Translations under genes and position numbers: made by a program
Notes under the pieces: generated by a model
Told to the model about the DNA's origin: nothing
Databases searched by the model: none
What the model saw: only the letters and a program-made list of their open reading frames with translations
Shown here: in pieces, positions 1 to 4,690 of the stretch
Numbering within the stretch: the stretch's first letter is position 1
How the letters are laid out: each line of letters begins with the position of its first letter
Origin: Candidatus Acidiferrum typicum
Lineage (GTDB): Bacteria; Acidobacteriota; Terriglobia; Acidiferrales; UBA7541
Length of the DNA: 9,462 bases
Reading direction: 5' to 3'
Assembly (NCBI GenBank): GCA_025463105.1
Contig: JAOAPW010000037.1
Coordinates: 1 to 9,462 of the forward strand

Positions 1-1
1 C

Positions 2-289
2 GGTCAGCGTCGTTGGGAACACAAGTACCGCCCATATCCTTCAAGTGTTGCTTTAGATCTGACTGGCGGCCTGATGTCGACAGCGTCCGGGTTGTTATTC
101 ACTGGCGATAACGATGGATATTTCTACGCGTTCGAGGCGGCCACGGGAAAAGAGTTGTGGCGATTTCAGACCGGCGCACCTGTCTGGGGATCGGCGGCGG
201 TTACTTACATGCTGGATGGGCGACAGTGGATCGTCACCACGGCGGGATTGACGCTTACTGCGTTTGCGCTGCCGACCGCGCCACGGTGA
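2..289 (+). CDS. PQQ-dependent dehydrogenase, C-terminal fragment (5' end outside window)
   Basis: The open frame enters from the left edge and gives 95 residues before TGA at 287-289. The visible part matches the last blades of a quinoprotein alcohol/glucose dehydrogenase propeller. It has a surface-exposed segment followed by LLFTGDNDGYFYAFEAATGK and ELWRFQTGAPVWGSAAVTY, then DGRQWIVTTAG. The pattern G(D/N)xxGxxxAxxAxTGKELWxFxTG is the tryptophan-docking repeat of this family, and a short hydrophobic end (LTAFALP) is usual. Family enzymes are periplasmic, use PQQ with a calcium ion, oxidise alcohols or sugars and pass electrons to cytochrome c or ubiquinone. The active-site aspartate and the PQQ ligands lie outside the window, so substrate and activity cannot be judged. 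An internal ATG at 74 is not the real start, because homology continues upstream of it. Confidence 0.85.
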   Translation, partial: GQRRWEHKYRPYPSSVALDLTGGLMSTASGLLFTGDNDGYFYAFEAATGKELWRFQTGAPVWGSAAVTYMLDGRQWIVTTAGLTLTAFALPTAPR

Positions 290-355
290 AGCGAAATGGC
301 GTTTTGAGAAGGGCTAAAATTCACTTCTCTGCATACTTCAAGTATTTCTTGATCG

Positions 356-646
356 TCAGCTTGAGGTTTTGGGCTTCTTGGGAAGAGTGGAGTCCGAATC
401 GGCTTCAATGGTGACGTCGACTTTGGAGCCCTTTTTCAACTTAACCTCTTCGCCAGCCTTGTTCTTCAGCTTATTCTCAACCCGGATCTCGCGGTACAAA
501 TCATCTGCTCCGTCAATGTGGATCTCTGCCATCTCCGGATTCTTAGGGGTCGCCGGTGGTACAATTTTTTCGACAGTGGCCGGAAGAGTGATAGCAGGTT
601 TCTCGTCAGATTTTGTTTCCCTTTTTTTTTCCGACGGATCGCTCAT
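356..646 (-). CDS. Small charged protein of unknown function (96 aa)
   Basis: I do not recognise a named family. The start is well supported: on the minus strand GGGAGG lies about 8 bases before ATG at 646-644, and a plausible promoter lies further upstream at 724-751. The first ~25 residues are rich in Lys, Glu, Ser and Asp and look disordered. Residues ~38-85 alternate hydrophobic and charged residues (AEIHIDGADDLYREIRVENK, then GEEVKLKKGSKVDVTIEAD) and look like a small beta-rich domain. The tail is Lys/Pro/Ser-rich. There is no signal peptide, membrane segment or cysteine, so it is probably cytoplasmic. It lies convergent to the PQQ dehydrogenase and divergent from the haem-binding protein gene. 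A run of nine A residues spans codons 6-9 on the coding strand. It may be a conserved acidobacterial hypothetical, but that is a recollection, not a search result. Confidence 0.75.
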   Translation of the reverse strand: MSDPSEKKRETKSDEKPAITLPATVEKIVPPATPKNPEMAEIHIDGADDLYREIRVENKLKNKAGEEVKLKKGSKVDVTIEADSDSTLPKKPKTSS

Positions 647-723
647 AAGTTATACCTCCCAAAAGTCTATTGGCCGAATATTGTAAAAGATGAAATCCAT
701 TTAGCCGTTAAAAGGTCATTCCC

Positions 724-751
724 ACTATACCGCAAGGAGGTTATACCGCAA
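724..751 (-). promoter_or_regulatory. Putative sigma70 promoter of the 96-aa gene, with duplicated 10-bp motif
   Basis: Read on the minus strand, TTGCGG (751-746) is followed after 16 bases by TATAGT (729-724), a fair -35/-10 pair. This would start transcription near 716 and leave a leader of about 70 bases. The decamer TATACCGCAA occurs twice on the plus strand, at 726-735 and 742-751, exactly 16 bases apart. One copy overlaps the -35 and the other the -10, which could mark an operator or overlapping promoters. A weaker alternative reads TTGCGG (735-730), 17 bases, then TTTAAC. Confidence 0.4.
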
Positions 752-941
752 GCCAGACGCGGTGGCTCTTTTTGTGAGTCACGATGTTGGTGTGATTGCG
801 CCAGTCGGATTAATTCCAAGTGAGTTCTTTTGTTAGGCGAGACCCGTTTGCCTCAAAACGCTGTGCAAATACAGTCTGCTACAACCTGATCCGACCCGCC
901 TCCGAGAGTGAAAGCCATTCGCGGCAGTGAAAGGAAGAACC

Positions 942-970
942 TTGCGAAGCCGGGCTGTGAGGTGTAGAGT
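942..970 (+). promoter_or_regulatory. Putative sigma70 promoter of the haem-binding protein gene
   Basis: TTGCGA (942-947) and TAGAGT (965-970) are separated by 17 bases, the preferred spacing. Each box matches the consensus at four of six positions. Transcription would start near 977, leaving about 39 bases before the chosen ATG at 1016. No operator or riboswitch-like structure is evident in this short leader. Confidence 0.4.
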
Positions 971-1015
971 CCCGCGTGCCGGGAAATCTTCGTGAACATG
1001 AGAGGAAAAAACAAT

Positions 1016-1660
1016 ATGCGGAAACAAACCGGGTTGTTTCGTTTGGGTGTGATTCCTGTGGTTGTGATGGCGTTGGTGTTTGGCACGGTGGATGGGTGGG
1101 CGCAGGGTGGGACGGCGGCTCCATTCAACAAGGTGACAGTGTCCTCGGACGTAGCGAAGAGGACATTGATGAAGGCTGTCATTAATGCTGACACAGCCAG
1201 GGCGATTGTGGACGCGTGCGTGGAATGGCAGAAGGCGCAGCCAGGGAACGTCTCGATCGCAATTTTTGTGCTCTCGCCAACGGGCCAAATCGTTGATTCG
1301 CACCAGATGGACGGGGTGTTGCCGATTGGGGCGGAAACGGGATTGATGAAGGCCAAGACGGCGCTCTACGCACGTTCCTCGTCGGCCGTCGTTGCGCAGC
1401 GTTTCAAAGACGTCGATGGCCGGCTGATCCGGCTGGATCTCGGCAAGTCGGAAGGATTGTCCTACTACTTCGTCGGGGGGGGACTACCGATCGTGGTGGA
1501 CGATCAGCTCATTGGAGCGGTCGGAGTAGGCGGCGGGAACGCCGATGAACAGTGCGCCTATCAGGCCATGGTAAAGGTGCTCGGACCGCAGCCTCCGCTG
1601 GCAACTCCACCACCGGCTGGCGGCGCAGGCGCGGGAGCAGGGCAACGTCCGGCGCAGTAG
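1016..1660 (+). CDS. Exported GlcG/HbpS-family haem-binding protein
   Basis: The 214-residue product belongs to the GlcG/HbpS (DUF336, haem-degrading domain) family. The diagnostic part is its C-terminal half, with GGGLPIVVDDQLIGAVGVGG, NADEQCAYQA and the earlier segment SIAIFVLSPTGQIVDSHQMD. Residues 1-29 form a signal peptide: a basic start (MRKQ), a hydrophobic core (LGVIPVVVMALVF) and likely cleavage after GWA. The mature protein should be periplasmic or secreted. Family members bind haem and act in haem sensing, storage or oxidative-stress handling, but the haem ligand cannot be assigned here. The last ~20 residues are Pro/Gly/Ala-rich and probably disordered. ATG at 1016 is preferred because GAGAGG lies 10 bases upstream. 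GTG at 992 and ATG at 998 are in frame but have weaker ribosome binding sites and would lengthen the signal peptide. The PQQ dehydrogenase end upstream on the same strand suggests a shared periplasmic redox context. Confidence 0.87.
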   Translation: MRKQTGLFRLGVIPVVVMALVFGTVDGWAQGGTAAPFNKVTVSSDVAKRTLMKAVINADTARAIVDACVEWQKAQPGNVSIAIFVLSPTGQIVDSHQMDGVLPIGAETGLMKAKTALYARSSSAVVAQRFKDVDGRLIRLDLGKSEGLSYYFVGGGLPIVVDDQLIGAVGVGGGNADEQCAYQAMVKVLGPQPPLATPPPAGGAGAGAGQRPAQ

Positions 1661-1686
1661 AATTTTAGCGACGATAAAAGTGTCGA

Positions 1687-1718
1687 CGGCGGGGCCGCGA
1701 ATGGCAACGGCCCCGCCG
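1687..1718 (+). terminator. GC-rich hairpin after the haem-binding protein gene
   Basis: A perfect 11-bp stem (CGGCGGGGCCG at 1687-1697, CGGCCCCGCCG at 1708-1718) encloses a 10-base loop, 27 bases after the stop codon. Only a short T stretch follows (TTT at 1727-1729), so it is not a textbook intrinsic terminator. Its place between two convergent genes fits a terminator or an mRNA 3'-end protector for either strand. Confidence 0.5.
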
Positions 1719-1757
1719 AATTGCGTTTGGGCGGATCTCTTTGGAGTTTTTGATAAG

Positions 1758-1810
1758 CTCTTTTCTGGAAATCAATTATTTCAAACTTGAAATCTGGACT
1801 TTAGAAATTG
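1758..1810. repeat. A/T-rich degenerate repeat segment (TTGAAAT-type)
   Basis: This segment carries TTTCAAACTTGAAATCTGG and related words, resembling the longer copies at 4494-4620 and 7222-7250. It lies between the haem-binding protein gene and the end of the beta-propeller gene and encodes nothing. Boundaries are approximate. Confidence 0.45.
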
Positions 1811-1864
1811 CTCAGGTCTGAAGTAGTAGTATCCGCGGAATGCGCAGCAAGTCTGTTCCGTTCA

Positions 1865-2986
1865 TCAAAACAATTTAATGGCCAGGGAACTGGGACGGGA
1901 CCCTACGGGAATCATGGTAATCAGGCTTTGTGTTCGGACGCGGATGACGGCGACGTCGTTGGAATCTTCGTTGACGACCAGGAGAAGATCGCCGCTGGGA
2001 TCGATAGCGGAGCGGCCGGGGTGGCGGCCTGTCGATATCGGGGAAAGCAGATGCCGGGCAGACATGGCAATCGGAGTGATGCTGTTGGCAAGAGCGTCGG
2101 AAACGAAAACGAGAGAAGCATCGGCGGTCATGGCGCCGTCGGAGGGAGCTGAACCCAGGAGCATGGAGTCGGAAATTTCCGTCCTCCAGGTGTCGATGAT
2201 TTCGAGACCATGTGAATCCGGAACGCTGACGTAGAGTTCGCCACCGTCAGGTTTGAGAAACAGCGCGGCGGGCGGGCCGCTCAAGCGCAGGTTTGAAATC
2301 AAGGTTCGCTTGCGAAGGTCAACCGCGGAAATTTCATTTGACCCCGCGGCGGATACGAAGGCCATGGAATTGTCAGGGAGCACGACAACCTGCTCGGGGT
2401 GACTGGCGACGCCAATGGTGGCCTCATGCGCGAGCGTGGCAGCGTCGAACATTTCAAGCGTGGAATCATCGCGATTGGGAACGAGAACCTGCTTGCCGTC
2501 CGGCGTTACCCGGGCAATCCAGGGGCGGCGTCCCGTGCGTGCATGGCCGACAATCTGGGCCGTGCGGCAATCGATAGCAACCAGTGCGGACGAGCCTGAA
2601 GCGGCGATATAGGCAAGGTGGCCGTCAGGCGAGAAATCGACCGCGAAAGGAGACGCGCCGACAGGGATGCGGGTCACAACTCGGCCAGCGGGGGCATCAA
2701 TGACGAAGGCGTAGCCTCCCTCCGTTGAGACTCCCCAGACTTGATTGAGCTTAGGATGGGCGCGAAGCCCCGAGGGCGTCGGCCCTACCGGGATCGTGCC
2801 AATTGTCCCCAATCGGATGAGGTCAATAACCGAGACAGTGGCATCGCTTGAGTTAGCGACATAGGCAAAGAGGCGAAGATCCGGACGCAGGAAAGAAGGG
2901 CGGCGCTCCCGCACGATTTCGAAAGTGCCGGCACCGATGATCACCAGCAGGGCGATGAGTAACCGATAGTTGAGACGGCGCAGCAT
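1865..2986 (-). CDS. Membrane-anchored YVTN-type beta-propeller protein
   Basis: The 373-residue product starts MLRRLNYR, followed by one hydrophobic segment (LLIALLVIIGAGTF, residues ~9-22). This predicts an N-in signal anchor with the rest in the periplasm. From residue ~38 to the end I count eight consecutive units of about 42 residues. Each has a strand such as FAYVANSSDATVSVIDL, then a xxIPVGxxP-type turn and a xxxPDG end. These are the hallmarks of YVTN/Lactonase-like propellers. Eight units could mean eight blades, or seven blades plus closing strands. No catalytic residues are assignable; such proteins often act as binding scaffolds. The start at 2986 is chosen because the hydrophobic anchor follows it directly, though no clear Shine-Dalgarno is seen. 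The frame stays open up to 3094, but those 36 codons translate the intergenic repeat and are probably not coding. The gene is divergent from endonuclease IV. Confidence 0.82.
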   Translation of the reverse strand: MLRRLNYRLLIALLVIIGAGTFEIVRERRPSFLRPDLRLFAYVANSSDATVSVIDLIRLGTIGTIPVGPTPSGLRAHPKLNQVWGVSTEGGYAFVIDAPAGRVVTRIPVGASPFAVDFSPDGHLAYIAASGSSALVAIDCRTAQIVGHARTGRRPWIARVTPDGKQVLVPNRDDSTLEMFDAATLAHEATIGVASHPEQVVVLPDNSMAFVSAAGSNEISAVDLRKRTLISNLRLSGPPAALFLKPDGGELYVSVPDSHGLEIIDTWRTEISDSMLLGSAPSDGAMTADASLVFVSDALANSITPIAMSARHLLSPISTGRHPGRSAIDPSGDLLLVVNEDSNDVAVIRVRTQSLITMIPVGSRPSSLAIKLF

Positions 2987-3051
2987 GCGAGCATGTGATT
3001 CTGCCACAGAGATGCGGAGGCGCGGAGGAAAGAAAGAAAAATCCCTGGAAC

Positions 3052-3081
3052 CACGGATGCACACGGATGAACACGGATAAA
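3052..3081 (+). repeat. Three tandem 10-bp units (CACGGATGMA), left arm of an inverted pair
   Basis: The units are CACGGATGCA, CACGGATGAA and CACGGATAAA. The period is 10 bp, about one helical turn. The array is preceded at 3004-3028 by CACAGAG and CGCGGAGG words that often accompany it in bacterial intergenic DNA, as I recall. The reverse-complement partner is at 3206-3235. Confidence 0.8.
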
Positions 3082-3096
3082 GACAGATTCGCACTG

Positions 3097-3113
3097 CAGG
3101 GCTTAAAGCCCTG
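3097..3113. repeat. Small palindromic hairpin (GGGCTTAAAGCCC type)
   Basis: CAGGGCT (3097-3103) pairs with AGCCCTG (3107-3113) around TAA. GACAG (3082-3086) could pair alternatively with CTGTC (3111-3115). It lies between the two inverted arrays, next to the CGGCTGAAGCCG hairpin. Confidence 0.7.
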
Positions 3114-3132
3114 TCTTTCTCGCTAATTTTAT

Positions 3133-3152
3133 GTCGCGGCTGAAGCCGTGAC
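3133..3152. repeat. Small palindromic hairpin (CGGCTGAAGCCG type)
   Basis: Positions 3133-3141 pair with 3144-3152, nine pairs with one G-T, around a GA turn. GGGCTTAAAGCCC and CGGCTGAAGCCG hairpins side by side are, as I recall, a recurrent motif of acidobacterial intergenic DNA. Confidence 0.65.
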
Positions 3153-3205
3153 CCACAACGCGCATCTGAAGTTAGTAGGTGGCTCTTTAACCCCGGATTG
3201 CCTCA

Positions 3206-3235
3206 TTTATCTGTGTGAATCCGTGTGTATCCGTG
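3206..3235 (-). repeat. Inverted partner of the 10-bp tandem array
   Basis: Read on the minus strand the units are CACGGATACA, CACGGATTCA and CACAGATAAA. They match the left arm at 26 of 30 positions. The arms are 124 bases apart, so the whole inverted structure covers 3052-3235. A degraded flank (CTCCGTGATTC, GACTCCGCGG) continues to about 3264. Confidence 0.8.
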
Positions 3236-3304
3236 GTTTCTCCGTGATTCTGCGACTCCGCGGCTGTTTTGATTGCCGCTGAGCCGGGCATCCGTTAGAA
3301 TGAG

Positions 3305-3363
3305 TATCCTGACTTTTTTGCGGGCTCCCCTTTGGAACTCAGGATAAACAAGTAAAGCCCGCA
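3305..3363 (+). promoter_or_regulatory. Interleaved inverted repeats in the nfo leader (possible H-type pseudoknot)
   Basis: TATCCTGA (3305-3312) pairs with TCAGGATA (3339-3346), and TGCGGGCT (3319-3326) pairs with AGCCCGCA (3356-3363). Both are perfect 8-bp matches and they interleave, which is pseudoknot topology. The structure ends 29 bases before the nfo start codon. Function is unknown; the two stems could also form as alternatives rather than together. Confidence 0.35.
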
Positions 3364-3392
3364 CCCGACCGTTAGAAAGAATTGCAGAGGGA

Positions 3393-4493
3393 ATGGCCGA
3401 CCCGCTCGACAAGACAGAACTCGCCTATGACGTGAGTGACGAGTATCGTCCCGAGCCCGCGCCTATTCCCGAGCCGCCTGCGTGGCAGGACGGCAGTTTC
3501 CGCATCGGCATCCACACTTCGATCGCAGGAGATATCGCCGGGGCGCTCGATATCGCGTCCAAACTGGGAGCGAACGCGCTGCAGATATTTTCCGCAAGCC
3601 CTCGAATGTGGCCACGCGGAGGCACGCGGATTGCGGATGCGGACGCTGCTCGATTTCGCGAGCGGCGTTCGGAACTGGGCCTGGGTCCGCTGGTCATCCA
3701 CGACAATTATTTAATTAATCTCGCCTCGCCGGACCGCGTCATGAGGGCGCGTTCGATTCAGGCGTTTCACGATGAACTCGTGCGCGCGGTATCACTGGGC
3801 GCGGATTTTCTGGTGGCGCATCCCGGATGTTGCATGGGGAGCGAGACTTCGCAGGCAATTTCGGAAATCGCGCAGGGAATGCGCCAGGCGGCGCGTGGAA
3901 TAAAACTCGGCGACCTGCGGATTTTGATTGAGAATACTTCTGGGATGGGATCGGCTGTGGGGGCGCGGTTCGAGGAAATCAAGGCCATTCTGGATGAGAC
4001 ACGCGATTTGCCGATGGGCGTTTGCCTCGATACCGCGCACATGTTTGAGGCTGGATATGAGATCACCAGCGAAAAAGGCCTCGACTGGACGCTGGAGTTA
4101 GTCGAGCGGACCGTGGGGCTGGACCGTGTGTACGTGCTGCATGTGAATGATTCGAAGACGCCGCTTGGTTCGCGTGTGGACCGGCACGAACACATCGGCC
4201 GCGGAAAAATCGGGCTCCAGGCGTTTGGCAGAATTCTGAATCACCCGCGGCTAGGCCCGGGATTGCAGGGACTCGCGGGGCGGGCGTTCATTCTCGAGAC
4301 ACCGATCGATTTGCCCGGGGATGACCGGCGCAATGTGCGCGCGCTTTGGGAGCTGGTCGGAGTGGACCCGAAGCAGGCGCCTAAGGCTGTGGATGGGTTT
4401 TCCATGGTGCGAGGGAAGAAGAAAAAGATTTCAACACAGAGGGCACGGAGGAAGAAGGTCGGAGGGAAGAAGCGTCCCGGTGGAAAGAAGTGA
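3393..4493 (+). CDS. nfo: Endonuclease IV (AP endonuclease, base-excision repair)
   Basis: The 366-residue product is an endonuclease IV of the AP endonuclease 2 family, a TIM barrel with three zinc ions. It cuts DNA 5' of abasic sites and removes blocked 3' ends. All nine expected metal ligands are visible in order: H103 (VIHDNYLINL), H143 (VAHPG), E180 (IENTSGMGS), D213 and H216 (CLDTAH), H250 (VLHVNDSK), D263 and H265 (DRHEH) and E302 (LETP). The enzyme core runs from about residue 37 (FRIGIHTSIAG) to about 325. Typical members have ~280 residues, so both ends are extended. The N-terminal ~36 residues are acidic and Pro-rich. The last ~27 are strongly basic (GKKKKISTQRARRKK, then GGKKRPGGKK) and probably bind DNA non-specifically. 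The DNA encoding that tail resembles the intergenic CACAGAG/CGGAGG repeat. The start at 3393 has AGAGGGA directly before it, which is tight spacing, but no better in-frame start precedes the conserved core. Confidence 0.93.
   Translation: MADPLDKTELAYDVSDEYRPEPAPIPEPPAWQDGSFRIGIHTSIAGDIAGALDIASKLGANALQIFSASPRMWPRGGTRIADADAARFRERRSELGLGPLVIHDNYLINLASPDRVMRARSIQAFHDELVRAVSLGADFLVAHPGCCMGSETSQAISEIAQGMRQAARGIKLGDLRILIENTSGMGSAVGARFEEIKAILDETRDLPMGVCLDTAHMFEAGYEITSEKGLDWTLELVERTVGLDRVYVLHVNDSKTPLGSRVDRHEHIGRGKIGLQAFGRILNHPRLGPGLQGLAGRAFILETPIDLPGDDRRNVRALWELVGVDPKQAPKAVDGFSMVRGKKKKISTQRARRKKVGGKKRPGGKK
4435..4451 (+). repeat. CACAGAG/CACGGAGG repeat word inside the nfo tail
   Basis: CACAGAGGGCACGGAGG lies in frame in the last codons of nfo and encodes part of QRARRK. 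It resembles the non-coding segment at 3004-3028 (CACAGAG, later CGCGGAGG), which points to a shared origin. Confidence 0.5.
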
Positions 4494-4690
4494 ATTTGAG
4501 AGTCGAAATCTGATATTTGAAATTTGAAACTTGAAATTGCGCGATGAGAAAAACGGGACTTTGAGATTTTAAATTTCAAATCTGAAATTTCAGATTTGAA
4601 ATTCTGGAACGGGGAATTTGAATACGAACTTTGAGTTTGGTGCCGGATGCACAATCTCAAATATTTCTTAAACGAGGAGTGGACTACGGC
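4494..4690. repeat. A/T-rich palindromic repeat region between nfo and leuS
   Basis: This 197-base gap is made largely of GAAATTTGAAA/TTTCAAAT words up to about 4620. It contains a perfect 32-bp palindrome at 4572-4603, whose left half is AATTTCAAATCTGAAA. No gene or classic terminator is seen. The leuS ribosome binding site GAGGAG (4674-4679) lies at its right end. Confidence 0.8.

Larger units (their letters stand above)
647..1015. other. Divergent intergenic region between the 96-aa gene and the haem-binding protein gene
   Basis: These 369 bases hold no convincing gene. The contents I can support are the minus-strand promoter (724-751), the plus-strand promoter (942-970) and a weak hairpin at 761-781 (GTGGCTC/GAGTCAC around a T-rich loop, one G-T pair). 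AAGGAGG at 734-740 looks like a ribosome binding site on the plus strand, but no start codon follows at a usable distance. Open frames crossing 833-1356 on the minus strand are shadows of the haem-binding protein gene. Confidence 0.6.
2987..3392. other. Divergent intergenic region dominated by repeats
   Basis: These 406 bases separate the propeller gene (-) from endonuclease IV (+). From left to right they hold a purine-rich CACAGAG/CGGAGG segment (3004-3028), a tandem array (3052-3081), two small hairpins (3097-3113 and 3133-3152), the inverted partner array (3206-3235) and interleaved inverted repeats near the nfo start (3305-3363). No gene is convincing here; the open frames translate the repeats. 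A -10-like TAGAAT is at 3296-3301 (+), without a good -35. Confidence 0.7.

Noticed and set aside
734..782. Plus-strand ribosome binding site AAGGAGG suggesting a small gene
   Set aside because: No ATG, GTG or TTG occurs at 5-13 bases downstream, and the motif is explained as the spacer of the duplicated decamer on the other strand.
833..1373. Long open frames on the minus strand opposite the haem-binding protein gene
   Set aside because: They lack recognisable domains, are rich in His, Arg, Ser and Pro as expected of antisense frames in GC-rich DNA, and the plus-strand product is a clear family member with a signal peptide.
3052..3235. CRISPR-like array
   Set aside because: The tandem units are 10 bp with no spacers and the two arrays are inverted to each other. 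No cas gene is present.
4631..4690. Upstream TTG/GTG starts for leuS
   Set aside because: They lie in or next to the A/T-rich repeat, have no ribosome binding site and add residues not expected in LeuRS. GTG at 4691 has GAGGAG upstream and the usual N-terminus.
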